A stretch of DNA of 64,000 nucleotides from Halobaculum sp. CBA1158. GTDB lineage: Archaea > Halobacteriota > Halobacteria > Halobacteriales > Haloferacaceae. The stretch spans positions 868,001 to 932,000 of the forward strand of contig NZ_CP090371.1 in assembly GCF_021431925.1 (NCBI RefSeq), in the 5' to 3' direction. The translations under genes and the position numbers were made by a program. Position 1 is the stretch's first letter. Each line of letters begins with the position of its first letter. Positions 1 through 9,599 of the stretch are shown piece by piece. Under the pieces are notes generated by a model. It ran no database searches. It was not told the origin of the DNA and saw only the letters and a list, made by a program, of their open reading frames with translations.

Positions 1-1616
1 GTGCCGACGTACTCGGGGTCGTCGTCGTGGGGCATCTCGTCGTACGGGATGAACCCCTCCCACGACGACTCGCCGTACGGCGTGTAGCCGGCCCACTCGC
101 CCTCGCGGGCGGAGCCGTCGAACACGCGGTCCCCCGGAACGAGGTCGCCGTCGGTTCGACGGAGCGGTACTCGCCCGGTGACGCGATAGCGAACCTCCCC
201 GTCTCGGTCCGCGTAGACGAAACACTGGGTCGGCTCGCCGAACTCGCGCAGCGCCTCGTCGACGTCGTCGGCCCCGCGGGACCGGTTGAGCCGAAGGATC
301 GCGTTGGTCACGTTCGTCGCCGAGAGCCCGGTCCACGCGACGCCGAGTTCGTCCCGGAACTCGTCGCCGCCGGCGTTCGCCCCCAGTACCGCGCCGTGGA
401 CCGACTTCCTCACCGCTACCTCGCGGTCGGGGGCGTCGGCGACCGCGATCGTTCGGGTCTCGGTGTCGAAGGCGCGCCAGTCGTCGCCGTAGCGATACTC
501 CGCGCCGTCGGCCCGCGTCTCGTACTCGTAGAAGTCGATCACGTCCGCGCCGGCGTTGGTGAACCCCCACGCGCCGCGGTCGTTCTCTCCGATGACCACG
601 AACGGAACGCCGGGAAACGTGACGCCGTGAACCTGGTACTCGGGGTGGCGAAGCACCTGCTCGTACCACACCGGCGGGGCCATCAGCGAGAGGTGCGGAT
701 CGTTCGCCACGATCGGCGCGCCGGACTCCGTGTGATCGCCGGCGACCGCCCAGGAGTTCGACCCGGCCCACGCGGGCGGTTCGACTCCCGAGAGCCACCG
801 ATCGAGCGCGGGATCGGACGCAACGGCGGCGCGCGACCCGGTCGGTTCGTCGGCCGTCGATCGGCTCCCCTCGCCGTCGCCGTCCGGAACCGCCCAGTCG
901 TCGGTCGCGCCCTCGCGTCCGAGGATCGCGGCGTCGTGGTCGAGTCGCTGGGGCACGAGCGTCTCGGCGGCGTCCGCGCCGAGTTCGGCGCGAAGGGTCT
1001 CCCTGCGTAGCGTTCGGAACCCACCGGTGAGCGTCCACGCGATCTGTTTCTCGGCGAGCATCACGTCCGCGGGCGTCCACGGGTCGGCGTCGTAGCCCAG
1101 GAGTTCGAACTCCAGCGGTCGCGGAGTGTCCTCCCGGGCGCGGTTCACCCCCTCGCAGTACGCCTCGACGAGCGGGCCGGCCTCCGTGTCCCGGACGCGC
1201 TCCCACGTCGCGTCCGCGGCCGCGGCGAAGTCCATCGCGACGTGGAAGCGATCGGAGTCGAGCGTCGCCTCGCCGACGACCGCCGAGAGCTCCCCGCGTA
1301 GCTGGCGTCGCTGGAGGTCCATCTGAAAGAGCCGGTCGCCGCCGTGCGCGTATCCGACCGCGAACGTCATCGCCGCCTCGTCGTCGGCTTCGATCCGGGG
1401 GACGGCCTGGTCGTCGTAGCGGAGGGTCGCATCGCCGTACGGGCTGTCGACGGTAGCCGGGCGATCGTCCGCGGCGGCGTCCCACGCGCCGCCCGACAGC
1501 GGGGCGAACGACGAGAGGTAGCCGCGGACCGGTCCGAGCGCCCCACCGGCGGTCGTGCCGCCGACGATCGCGGCCAGGAGCGCTCGCCGAGTCGAACTGA
1601 TCGAACGTTCGGTCAT
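1..1616 (-). CDS. Penicillin acylase family hydrolase (3' end cut by window edge)
   Basis: Partial gene: the start ATG is at 1616 and the frame runs off the left edge after 538 codons. The N-terminus carries a twin-arginine-like stretch (STRRALLAAIVGG), so Tat export is likely. The Ntn-hydrolase signature GSNSW is present, with the nucleophile Ser about residue 286; family members are autocatalytically cleaved just before this Ser into alpha and beta chains. Motifs such as NDPHLSL and GVTFPGVPFVVIGEN follow the usual beta-chain order. Haloarchaeal members are probably amidases or acyl-homoserine-lactone/peptide acylases; the substrate cannot be read from sequence. The upstream neighbour is divergent. 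Confidence 0.9.
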   Translation of the reverse strand, partial: MTERSISSTRRALLAAIVGGTTAGGALGPVRGYLSSFAPLSGGAWDAAADDRPATVDSPYGDATLRYDDQAVPRIEADDEAAMTFAVGYAHGGDRLFQMDLQRRQLRGELSAVVGEATLDSDRFHVAMDFAAAADATWERVRDTEAGPLVEAYCEGVNRAREDTPRPLEFELLGYDADPWTPADVMLAEKQIAWTLTGGFRTLRRETLRAELGADAAETLVPQRLDHDAAILGREGATDDWAVPDGDGEGSRSTADEPTGSRAAVASDPALDRWLSGVEPPAWAGSNSWAVAGDHTESGAPIVANDPHLSLMAPPVWYEQVLRHPEYQVHGVTFPGVPFVVIGENDRGAWGFTNAGADVIDFYEYETRADGAEYRYGDDWRAFDTETRTIAVADAPDREVAVRKSVHGAVLGANAGGDEFRDELGVAWTGLSATNVTNAILRLNRSRGADDVDEALREFGEPTQCFVYADRDGEVRYRVTGRVPLRRTDGDLVPGDRVFDGSAREGEWAGYTPYGESSWEGFIPYDEMPHDDDPEYVG

Positions 1617-1699
1617 ACGCCACGACGGGAGTCGACGTGTGATAAGTCCCCGCGGTGCGGAAAGCTTCTTAACCATGGGTGTTGTTATCACGGTTGTCA

Positions 1700-1873
1700 A
1701 TGCCAGACACGAAGCGCGGACGTGAACGTCAGGGTCGCAAGAAGCGCGAGCAGCTCGAAACCCACCTCGCGAAACGAGAGATCGAGACGCTCGACGACGA
1801 CACCTCGCCGGAATACCCGCCCGAGGAGACCGAGTCGGACCTCCTGTCCGCGCCGCCGCAGGGCGAGGAGTGA
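1700..1873 (+). CDS. Small basic/acidic haloarchaeal protein, unknown function
   Basis: Encodes 57 residues starting MPDTKRGRERQGRKKREQLE. An in-frame ATG lies 21 nt upstream, but the 1700 start gives a leaderless-type arrangement with an AT-rich box (CTTCTTAA, about 1667-1674). The first half is very basic (KRGRERQGRKKR) and the second half acidic (DDDTSPEYPPEETESD). No domain is recognised. I recall similar short proteins in many haloarchaeal genomes, which suggests a real conserved gene. It is divergent from the penicillin acylase. Confidence 0.7.
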   Translation: MPDTKRGRERQGRKKREQLETHLAKREIETLDDDTSPEYPPEETESDLLSAPPQGEE

Positions 1874-2245
1874 CTGTTTCGGCTCGCACGCCTACGAGCA
1901 CGACCTTTGCGTTGACTATTCGTCCGGTATCGCCGAGCGAGTAGCGGCGGCCGATCGCCACGTCCGGTCGATCATCATGGGAACCGGCGCACTCGACCGC
2001 ATTCCTGTGCGGTGATCGCTTCGACGGCACCGATGACGCTCGTCGGAGCCCAACCGTGTTATATAAAACCTGCTCGTGTGGGCCTTCGAACGACGAAATG
2101 TTCGTGGCGATTGTCAGCGATTGACACGGACAGATCGGGCGCTGTCTTGTGATTGTTGGATCTGGATCGCACGATACCCGGATGAACCGCAATCGCACCG
2201 TACCCAAGGATTTATGTAGAATCACAACCTCATTCAGAACCGTAC
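1874..2245. other. Intergenic region upstream of the thermosome gene
   Basis: 372 bases without a convincing protein gene. It holds two TATA-like boxes: TTATATAAAA at 2059-2068, and TTTATGTA at 2211-2218, which fits the thermosome promoter. Downstream of the first box is only an eight-codon frame (MFVAIVSD, 2098-2124), so that box may start a leader transcript or a small RNA. Confidence 0.5.
2211..2218 (+). promoter_or_regulatory. Probable TATA box of the thermosome gene
   Basis: TTTATGTA lies 28-35 nt before the ATG at 2246, the usual distance for a haloarchaeal promoter with a very short leader. Its function is inferred from position and AT-richness in a GC-rich context. Confidence 0.55.
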
Positions 2246-3919
2246 ATGAGTCAACGACGAATGCAGGGTCAGCCCATGATCATCATGGGCGAGGACTCGC
2301 AGCGGGTGAAGGACAAGGACGCCCAGGAGTACAACATCTCGGCGGCACGCGCCGTCGCAGAGGCCGTACGCTCGACGCTCGGCCCGAAAGGGATGGACAA
2401 GATGCTCGTCGACTCGATGGGAGACGTGACCATCACGAACGACGGCGTCACCATCCTCCAGGAGATGGACATCGACAACCCGACGGCCGAGATGATCGTC
2501 GAGGTCGCCGAGACCCAGGAGGACGAGGCCGGCGACGGAACGACGACGGCCGTCGCGATCGCGGGTGAACTCCTCAAGAACGCCGAGGACCTCCTCGAAC
2601 AGGAGATCCACCCGACGGCGATCATCAAGGGCTTCCACCTCGCCAGCGAGCAGGCCCGCGCCGAGGTCGACGAGGTCGCCACCGAGGTCGACCCCGACGA
2701 CGAGGAGCTCATCACGAAGGTCGCCGAGACCTCCATGACCGGCAAGGGCGCGGAGCTGGAGAAGGAGGTCCTCGCCGACCTCATCTACCGCGCGGTCAAG
2801 CAGGTCACCGTCGAGGCCGACGACGGCAGCCACGTCGTCGACCTGGAGAACGTCGCGATGGAGACCCAGACCGGCCGCTCGGCCGGCGAGTCCGAACTGC
2901 TCCAGGGCGCGGTCGTCGACAAGGACCCGCTCCACGACGACATGCCCTCGGAAGTCGAGGACGCGAAGGTGCTCCTGCTCAACGACCCCATCGAGGTGGA
3001 GGAGGCCGACGTGGACACGCAGGTGTCCATCGACTCGCCCGACCAGCTCCAGTCGTTCCTCGACCAGGAGGAGGACCAGCTCAAGGAGAAGGTCCAGCAG
3101 ATCAAGGAGACGGGCGCGAACGTCGTCTTCTGTCAGAAGGGCGTCGACGACCTCGCCCAGCACTACCTCGCGAAGGAGGGCATCCTCGCGGCCCGCCGCG
3201 TGAAGAAGTCCGACCTGAGCTTCCTCAAGAACATCCTCGGCGGCAACGTCGTCTCCGACATCGACTCCGCGACCGAGGCCGACCTCGGCTACGGATCGGT
3301 GTCGCGTGACGACGCCGACGAGCTGTTCTACGTCGAGGGCGGCGACGACGCCCACGGCGTCACGCTGCTGCTGCGCGGCTCGACCGAGCACGTCGTCGAC
3401 GAGCTCGAGCGCGGCGTCCAGGACGCCCTGGACGTGGTCTCGACGGCCGTCTCCGACGGCCGCATCGTCGCCGGCGGCGGCGCGATCGAGGTCGAACTCG
3501 CCTCGCGCCTCCGCGACTTCGCCGACTCCGTCGAGGGTCGCGAGCAGCTCGCCGTCGAGGCGTTCGCCGACTCGCTGGAACTCGTCCCGCGCGTCCTCGC
3601 CGAGAACGCCGGCCTCGACTCCATCGACACGCTGGTCGACCTCCGCTCCGCCCACGAGGGCGGCGAGGAGCACGCCGGCCTGAACGTGTTCTCCGGCGAG
3701 GTCGAGGACACCTTCGAGGCGGGCGTCGTCGAGACGGCTCACGCGAAAGAGCAGGCGCTGTCGAGCGCCACCGAGGCCGCGAACCTCGTCCTCAAGATCG
3801 ACGACATCATCGCCGCGGGCGACCTGTCCACCGGCGGCAACGACGACGAGGAGGGCGGCGCGCCCGGCGGCGGCATGGGCGGTATGGGCGGTATGGGCGG
3901 CATGGGCGGCGCGATGTAA
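2246..3919 (+). CDS. thsA: Thermosome (group II chaperonin) subunit
   Basis: 557 residues, full family length. The protein forms the double-ring ATP-dependent folding chamber of archaea. Group II chaperonin motifs are clear: [10 protein letters not shown] (45-54), TNDG (64-67) and the nucleotide-binding GDGTT (97-101); GGGAIE lies in the C-terminal equatorial part. The C-terminus is a GGM-repeat tail (about 541-557), typical of thermosome tails projecting into the cavity. Haloarchaea carry two or three paralogues; which one this is (alpha, beta or gamma) cannot be decided here, so the symbol is a best guess. A good TATA box lies upstream and the gene appears monocistronic. A long antisense frame (2234-3952) is only the mirror of this GC-rich gene. 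Confidence 0.97.
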   Translation: MSQRRMQGQPMIIMGEDSQRVKDKDAQEYNISAARAVAEAVRSTLGPKGMDKMLVDSMGDVTITNDGVTILQEMDIDNPTAEMIVEVAETQEDEAGDGTTTAVAIAGELLKNAEDLLEQEIHPTAIIKGFHLASEQARAEVDEVATEVDPDDEELITKVAETSMTGKGAELEKEVLADLIYRAVKQVTVEADDGSHVVDLENVAMETQTGRSAGESELLQGAVVDKDPLHDDMPSEVEDAKVLLLNDPIEVEEADVDTQVSIDSPDQLQSFLDQEEDQLKEKVQQIKETGANVVFCQKGVDDLAQHYLAKEGILAARRVKKSDLSFLKNILGGNVVSDIDSATEADLGYGSVSRDDADELFYVEGGDDAHGVTLLLRGSTEHVVDELERGVQDALDVVSTAVSDGRIVAGGGAIEVELASRLRDFADSVEGREQLAVEAFADSLELVPRVLAENAGLDSIDTLVDLRSAHEGGEEHAGLNVFSGEVEDTFEAGVVETAHAKEQALSSATEAANLVLKIDDIIAAGDLSTGGNDDEEGGAPGGGMGGMGGMGGMGGAM

Positions 3920-4096
3920 GCGAGGGACGACCGACCTCGCTTTCCGCCGCACGACCGCCGCACCGCTTCCGACCGAACTGTCGACTTCTTTCGACGCGCT
4001 CGCTGTCGCCGGTAGCGACGGCTCGCGGGTGACGGACGGTCGCCAGCCCGAACGAGGGCCGGAGGGTCAGCGGGTCGAAGCGTCGGTCGTCACACG

Positions 4097-4399
4097 TTAC
4101 GCGTCGCCGTCGTCGGTGCCGTCGTCAGCACCGCTGTCGCCCGCGTCGCCGCCGGCGATCCCGGAGACGACGTCGCCGAGGTTCTCGACGTTACCGTCGA
4201 TGAACGAGCGGATCTCGTCGTGGATGTCGCTCACGAAGTCGGGGACCGGGTCGGGGAGGTCGGTCGGCGGGCCGGCCTGTCCGACCGTTCCGTCGTTCGC
4301 GCCGGCGTCCGCGGGGGCGTTCCCCGGGGCCGCGGCGGCGACGCCCGTGACTGCGATCAGTACCGCGAGTGCGATCGCGGCGAGCTTGGTTCGTGTCAT
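4097..4399 (-). CDS. Small exported haloarchaeal protein
   Basis: 100 residues from the ATG at 4399 (MTRTKLAAIALAVLIAVTG). The N-terminus is a clear Sec-type signal peptide (short basic start, 12-14 hydrophobic residues, AAAAPG near the likely cleavage region). The mature part is low-complexity and acidic, with an Asp/Gly-rich tail, and lacks cysteines. In-frame ATGs exist upstream (4414) but would displace the signal sequence. No family recognised; it probably sits outside the membrane. It is convergent with the thermosome gene. Confidence 0.7.
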   Translation of the reverse strand: MTRTKLAAIALAVLIAVTGVAAAAPGNAPADAGANDGTVGQAGPPTDLPDPVPDFVSDIHDEIRSFIDGNVENLGDVVSGIAGGDAGDSGADDGTDDGDA

Positions 4400-4649
4400 G
4401 TCGCGTCTCTCCATCGGCCCCCGAGGGGGAAGAGGGACCACGACCGAAAATCCGGATTCGGTCGTGTGAGCCCACGATAACCCAGATTAAGCCGAGTTAA
4501 TCGGAGAGCGCGACGGGCGGGCGGCGCGCGGGCCGCGCGCGGTCCCTGACGGCCCGGGGGGAGCGCCGGCACGCGGTCGCCGGCCCCGGGCCTCGGCGGA
4601 ACACGACGGTACCGGAGGCTTCTAATCGGACCGCGCAATTCTTGCGATC

Positions 4650-5642
4650 GTGAAGACGCTCCTGCTCAACAGCGACGACGTACACGACAACGCCGAGATG
4701 GCCGAACTCGTGCCGGCGATCGAGGAGGCGTTCGCGGCCTACCAGCGCGGCGACGCCCAGATGCCCCCCAAGAGCTACATCGACCTGCCCGAGTACAACG
4801 GGGACTTCCGGTCGATGCCCGCCTACCTCGATGCGGGCGACTGGGACGCCGCGGGCGTGAAGTGGGTCAACGTCCACACCGACAACGAGGAGCAGTACGA
4901 CCTCCCGACGGTGATGGGGACGATGATCTACTCGGACCCGAAGAACGCGTTCCCGCTCGCGCTGCTTGACGGCACCGAACTCACGATGAAGCGCACGGGC
5001 GCGGCCGCCGCCGTCGCCACCGACCACCTCGCGGTCGCGGACGCCACCTCGATGGGAATCGTGGGCGCGGGGGCACAGTCGTATACCCAGTTGGAGGCGA
5101 TCGCGTCCGTCCGCGACATCAGGGAGGTCGTCATCTCCGACCTCGACGAGGAGCGCGTCGCCCGCTTCATCGACGCCTTCGAGGACCGGTTCGACGTTCG
5201 TGCGGGGTCGATCGAGGAGGCCGCGAGCTGTGACGTGCTCTCGACGGTAACGCCCGTCGAGGACCCGATCGTCTCCCGGGAGGCCATCGGCGAGCACACG
5301 CACGTCAACGCCATGGGCGCGGACGCCGAAGGCAAACACGAACTGGCCGACGAACTGCTGCTCGATGCGAAGCTCGTCATCGACGACTACGAGCAGACGA
5401 CCCACTCCGGGGAGATCAACGTTCCCTACGCCGCGGGCGTCCTCGACGACGACGACATCTACGGCCAGATCGGCGAGATCGTCGTCGGCGAGAGAGCGGG
5501 CCGCACGGCGGAGGACGGGGTCACCGTCTTCGACTCGACGGGGCTCGCCATCCAGGACGTCGCCGCCGCGCACGTCGTGTACGAGCACGCGAACGAGCGG
5601 GACAACGGCTACGCGTTCGACCTGCTCGGACTGGCCGAGTAG
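4650..5642 (+). CDS. Alanine dehydrogenase / ornithine cyclodeaminase family enzyme
   Basis: 330 residues from a GTG start; an AT-rich box (TTCTAATC) lies about 30 nt upstream. The fold is the mu-crystallin/OCD type: Lys71 in GVKWVN matches the conserved catalytic lysine, the strand after it leads into RTGAAAAVATDHLA, and the NAD-binding Rossmann motif GAGAQS is at 139-144. Archaeal members characterised in Archaeoglobus are NAD-dependent alanine dehydrogenases; the family also includes ornithine cyclodeaminases and ketimine reductases, so the substrate is an inference. No amino-acid pathway genes adjoin it. Confidence 0.88.
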   Translation: MKTLLLNSDDVHDNAEMAELVPAIEEAFAAYQRGDAQMPPKSYIDLPEYNGDFRSMPAYLDAGDWDAAGVKWVNVHTDNEEQYDLPTVMGTMIYSDPKNAFPLALLDGTELTMKRTGAAAAVATDHLAVADATSMGIVGAGAQSYTQLEAIASVRDIREVVISDLDEERVARFIDAFEDRFDVRAGSIEEAASCDVLSTVTPVEDPIVSREAIGEHTHVNAMGADAEGKHELADELLLDAKLVIDDYEQTTHSGEINVPYAAGVLDDDDIYGQIGEIVVGERAGRTAEDGVTVFDSTGLAIQDVAAAHVVYEHANERDNGYAFDLLGLAE

Positions 5643-5783
5643 TCCGGCGTCGCCGTCGCGTCACCGTCGCGTTGCTGGTGCGTCGCCGTCGCGGTCGACC
5701 GTCCGACTGCTCCCCCGGTTACCAGCCTCGGTGATATCTCGTCGACGGCCTCGGTGGCGGACCCGTCGACGGCTCGATACCGG

Positions 5784-6020
5784 CTATTCCTCGGATTTCG
5801 CGTCCCCGATGACCGCCTCGATCACCTTGTTCACGCCCCAGACGACGACGATCAGCGGCAACAGCGGAACCAGCAACAGCACCACCCCGAGGAACACCGC
5901 CCAGCCGATCGCGTTCATCCCGTCGTCGGAGTGCGATGTGTAGCCGGGCGTGACCGTCCTGTACACCGACTTCGCCAGTCCGGCGTCGTCGTCGTCGCGA
6001 GTATCGATCTCCGTGCTCAT
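5784..6020 (-). CDS. Small haloarchaeal membrane protein, unknown function
   Basis: 78 residues with an acidic N-terminal tail, a conserved-looking YRTVTPGYTSHSDDGMNAIGW segment, and one long hydrophobic stretch (about 38-70) that is one helix or a tight hairpin. It resembles a DUF family common in haloarchaea (I believe DUF7535, unverified). It is divergent from leuS with about 130 nt between starts. Confidence 0.65.
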   Translation of the reverse strand: MSTEIDTRDDDDAGLAKSVYRTVTPGYTSHSDDGMNAIGWAVFLGVVLLLVPLLPLIVVVWGVNKVIEAVIGDAKSEE

Positions 6021-6151
6021 GGGACGACCTACGTCGGCTGACAGGATACGCGTTGTGCCGCCGGTTCGCCGACCGCGCGACGTGGTGGCAACCCGCGCCG
6101 TGTTCGATGGAAAGGTATAGGGGTCGAAGCGGCCGAACCAGCACGTAAGAA

Positions 6152-8815
6152 ATGTCCGAGGAGGGTTACGACCACACGGCGGTCGAACGACGCTGGCAGG
6201 ACGCGTGGGCGGAGGCCGACGCCTACCGGACGCCGGACGACGCCGAGGATCCGACGTACGTGCTGGGGATGTTCCCGTACCCGTCGGGGAAGCTCCACAT
6301 GGGCCACGTCCGCAACTACACGATCACGGACGCGTACGCCCGCTTCCGGCGGATGCAGGGCGAGGACGTGCTCCATCCGATGGGGTGGGACTCCTTCGGC
6401 CTGCCCGCCGAGAACGCCGCCAAGGAGCGCGACTCGAACCCCCGCGACTGGACGATGGACTGCATCGACACCATGCGCGGGCAGATGGAGTCGATGGGAT
6501 TCGGCTACGACTGGGACCGCGAGATCACCACCTGCGAGCCGGAGTACTACCGGTGGAACCAGTGGCTCTTCGAGCAGTTCCACGAGGAGGGGCTGGTCGA
6601 GCGCCGCGCCGCCGAGGTGAACTGGTGTCCCTCCTGTGAGACCGTCCTGGCGGACGAGCAGGTCGAGGGCGAGGACGAACGCTGCTGGCGCTGTGACACG
6701 CTGGTCGAGCAGCGCGAACTGGACCAGTGGACGCTGGGTATCACCGAATACGCCGACGAGCTGCTCTCGGCCATCGACGACCTGGAGGGGTGGCCCGACA
6801 GCGTCCGCGAGATGCAGCGCAACTGGATCGGCAAGCAGGAGGGGTCACGCGTCGAGTTCCATGTTTCAGACCACGGTCCGGTCGAGGCGTTCACGACCCG
6901 ACTGGACACCATCCACGGCGCGACGTTCTTCGCGCTGGCCCCCGATCACCCCATCTCGGAGGAACTGGCCGCCGAGGACGACGAGGTTGCCCACTTCGTC
7001 GAGGAGGTCGCCGACCCCGACGGCGACGAGCCGAACGGCGTCGAGACGGACCTGACCGCGACGAATCCCGCGACCGGCGAGGAGGTGCCCGTCTTCGTCG
7101 CGGACTTCGTCCTCTCGGACGTGGGGACGGGCGCGCTGATGGGCGTCCCGGGCCACGACGAGCGCGACCACGCCTTCGCCGAGCGCATGGGCGTCGACAT
7201 CGTCCCCGTCGTCGCGCCGGAGCCGGACGGGGAGAGCGAAGCGCCCGACGTTCCCGACGTGAGCGAGGGCGCATACACCGAAGACGGCGTGCTGGTCAAC
7301 AGCGGCGAGTACGACGGTCTGACCAGCGCGGAGGGTCGAGAGCGACTGACCGCCGACATCGACTCCGCCGACTTCCACACGCAGTACCGCCTGCGCGACT
7401 GGCTGATCTCCCGCCAGCGCTACTGGGGGACGCCGATCCCGGTGATCCACTGCGACGACTGCGGTCCCGTGCTGGTGCCCGAAGAGGACCTGCCCGTGGA
7501 GCTGCCGGAGTTCATCAACACGACCGGGAATCCCCTGGACGAGGCGGAGGAGTGGAAGCACACGGCCTGTCCCGACTGCGGCGCGGACGCGGTCCGCGAG
7601 ACGGACACGATGGACACGTTCGTCGACTCCTCGTGGTACTTCCTGCGGTACGTCTCGCCGGACCTGGAGGACGCGCCGTTCGACGCGGAGCGCGCCGACG
7701 ACTGGATGCCGGTCGACCAGTACGTCGGCGGGCTGGAGCACGCCGTGATGCACCTGCTGTACGCCCGCTTCGCCACGAAGGCCATCGCGGACATGGACAT
7801 GCTGGAGCACCGCGAGCCGTTCACGAACCTGCTGGGCCAGGGGATGGTGCAGTTGGAGGGCGAGAAGATGTCCAAGTCGAAGGGGAACACCGTCTCGCCC
7901 CAGCGCATCGTCGAGGAGTACGGGGCCGACACCGCGCGGCTGTTCATGATGCAGGCGGCCCGACCCGACACCGCCTTCGACTGGTCCGAGGAGGGCGTCA
8001 GGTCGACGCACCGCTTTCTGGGTCGGCTGGCCGAGACCGTTCGTTCGTTCGCCGGCGCGGGCGGAGCCGGCGCGGGCGAGGAGACGGCCGCCGCGCGGTA
8101 CGTCCGCAGCGAGGTCGACGCCGCGGTCGCCGTCGCCACCGAGCAGTTCGACGACCTCGGGTTCGACCTGGCGACCCGCGAGGCCCAGCAGCTCGTCGCC
8201 ACCCTGCGCGGCTACCGCGAGTACGTCGAGGAGGTGCACGCGCCCACCTTCGAGCGCGGACTGACTGTCGCGATCAAGCTTCTCGCGCCCGTCGCGCCGC
8301 ACCTGACCGAGGAGCTGTACGCCGAGTTGGCCGACGACGACGGCCTGCTGGTCGACGCCGACTGGCCGACCGCCGACGCCGACCCCGACGAGGTCGAGAA
8401 GCGCCGCCAGCTGGTCGAGAACACCCGCGAGGACGTGCGAAACATCATCGAGGTGGCGGGGATCGACGACCCCGAGCGCGTCGACGTGGTCGTCGCCCCC
8501 GAGTGGAAACACGAGGCCCTGTCGATCGCCGTCGACAGCGACGCCGACAACCTCGTGGGCGAGCTGATGCAGAACCCGGACATCCAGCGACACGGCTCGG
8601 CGGCCTCGGACTACGCGAAGGACCTCCAGGCCGAGCGCGAGGCGCTGCGACCGGCGCTGTCGCCCGCCCGCGAACTGTCGGCGCTGGAGGCCGCCGCCTG
8701 GCTCATCGAGCGCGAGTTCGACGCGCCGGTGCGCGTGCTGTCCGCGGCGGAGGCGGACGAGAGCGTCGCCGCCAAGGCGGAACCGGGCCGTCCGGCGATC
8801 GATATTCGGGAGTAG
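6152..8815 (+). CDS. leuS: Leucyl-tRNA synthetase (bacterial-type)
   Basis: 887 residues. It charges tRNA-Leu. Class I signatures are intact: HMGH (49-52) in GKLHMGHVRN and KMSKS (572-576). A CP1 editing domain sits between, with the conserved threonine-rich segment TTRLDTI and the aspartate-containing GVPGHDERD. A Cys zinc knot (CPSC...CWRC) follows the first catalytic half. The sequence GWDSFGLPAENAA is the bacterial LeuRS form rather than the longer archaeal/eukaryal form, pointing to ancient transfer into haloarchaea. The C-terminal domain is strongly acidic. A TATA-like GGTATAGG lies 30 nt upstream. Confidence 0.97.
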   Translation: MSEEGYDHTAVERRWQDAWAEADAYRTPDDAEDPTYVLGMFPYPSGKLHMGHVRNYTITDAYARFRRMQGEDVLHPMGWDSFGLPAENAAKERDSNPRDWTMDCIDTMRGQMESMGFGYDWDREITTCEPEYYRWNQWLFEQFHEEGLVERRAAEVNWCPSCETVLADEQVEGEDERCWRCDTLVEQRELDQWTLGITEYADELLSAIDDLEGWPDSVREMQRNWIGKQEGSRVEFHVSDHGPVEAFTTRLDTIHGATFFALAPDHPISEELAAEDDEVAHFVEEVADPDGDEPNGVETDLTATNPATGEEVPVFVADFVLSDVGTGALMGVPGHDERDHAFAERMGVDIVPVVAPEPDGESEAPDVPDVSEGAYTEDGVLVNSGEYDGLTSAEGRERLTADIDSADFHTQYRLRDWLISRQRYWGTPIPVIHCDDCGPVLVPEEDLPVELPEFINTTGNPLDEAEEWKHTACPDCGADAVRETDTMDTFVDSSWYFLRYVSPDLEDAPFDAERADDWMPVDQYVGGLEHAVMHLLYARFATKAIADMDMLEHREPFTNLLGQGMVQLEGEKMSKSKGNTVSPQRIVEEYGADTARLFMMQAARPDTAFDWSEEGVRSTHRFLGRLAETVRSFAGAGGAGAGEETAAARYVRSEVDAAVAVATEQFDDLGFDLATREAQQLVATLRGYREYVEEVHAPTFERGLTVAIKLLAPVAPHLTEELYAELADDDGLLVDADWPTADADPDEVEKRRQLVENTREDVRNIIEVAGIDDPERVDVVVAPEWKHEALSIAVDSDADNLVGELMQNPDIQRHGSAASDYAKDLQAEREALRPALSPARELSALEAAAWLIEREFDAPVRVLSAAEADESVAAKAEPGRPAIDIRE

Positions 8816-8903
8816 TCGCGGTCGCCGTGCAGAGCGGTCGCGGTGCGGCGTCGTCGCGGTCGCGGTGCGGGTCGGTTCCGGTCGCAGCCGGCTCTTCGGT
8901 TCG

Positions 8904-9392
8904 TCAGTTTCGCTCGTTCCAGTCGAGGTCCACGTCGCGTCGACCGGCGGGACCGGCCGCGAACGGGCCGTAGCCGTACACGACCGCAAGCACCGCGAGG
9001 GCGGGGAGCGCGTTTCCCACGAGCGGGAGCAGCACGAACGGGACGTCCCCGAAGACGGTCCGGGGGACGAACGCCGCGAGCAGCGCCACCCACGCGCCGG
9101 GGAACACGACGAGGCCGCCGGCGACCTCCGTGCGCCGGGCGCGGGTGGTCTCGGTCGCCGGCGCGCCCGCCCGCCACGCGCCGACGAGCCCCGCGACGGC
9201 GACGAGGGCGACGAGCACCGCGCCGTCCAGGGGTCCCGCGATCCCGCCGGTCCACCACGGTGGGGCGAGGAACGCGAGGACGCCCGCCCCGGCGACGCCG
9301 AGGTGGACCGCCGCGAGGGCCCAGGCGGCGGCCCCGACGGCGCGGTCGCGTGCGGTTCCCGGTCGACGATTCCGGCTCGGGGTGTCGCTCAC
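8904..9392 (-). CDS. Haloarchaeal multispanning membrane protein, unknown function
   Basis: 162 residues with about five hydrophobic segments (around 20-40, 50-70, 90-110, 118-140), separated by Arg/Thr-rich short loops (for example ATETTRARRTE). There are no enzyme motifs. It is convergent with leuS and ends 88 nt after it. The composition (Ala/Val/Gly-rich helices) is that of an integral membrane protein; topology and role are unknown. Confidence 0.65.
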   Translation of the reverse strand: MSDTPSRNRRPGTARDRAVGAAAWALAAVHLGVAGAGVLAFLAPPWWTGGIAGPLDGAVLVALVAVAGLVGAWRAGAPATETTRARRTEVAGGLVVFPGAWVALLAAFVPRTVFGDVPFVLLPLVGNALPALAVLAVVYGYGPFAAGPAGRRDVDLDWNERN

Positions 9393-9503
9393 GTTCGACC
9401 GAAGGGGCCGCCCGGTGAAGTCGGCGTCGGCCGTGCGGAGCGAACGAACGCGATGGCACGGTAGCGGGACTGCGGAGACCGCCGTGGGCGATCGATTCGG
9501 TTA

Positions 9504-9557
9504 GTGCGATCGACGCGGTCCGTGCGATCGACGCGGTCCGTGCGATCGACGCGACCG
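9504..9557 (+). repeat. Three tandem 18-nt repeats
   Basis: The unit GTGCGATCGACGCGGTCC occurs at 9504-9521 and 9522-9539, with a decayed third copy at 9540-9557. The array is just upstream of the gene starting at 9600. It can be read in frame as repeated RSTRSV, which would extend that gene, but the absence of start-context support argues for non-coding tandem DNA. Confidence 0.8.
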
Positions 9558-9599
9558 ACGCGCCGCCGGATTCAAGCTGCGCCGACGAGACGCGGGGTC

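Noticed and set aside
2234-3952. 572-codon frame antisense to the thermosome
   Set aside because: It mirrors the GC-rich codon pattern of the true gene, and its Val/Leu/Asp-biased translation has no family.
6727-8973. 748-codon frame overlapping leuS
   Set aside because: Arg/Gly-dominated translation with no motifs; a shifted-frame shadow of leuS.
9504-9599. Start of the gene at 9504
   Set aside because: The added 32 residues come from an 18-nt tandem repeat; a clean ATG follows at 9600.
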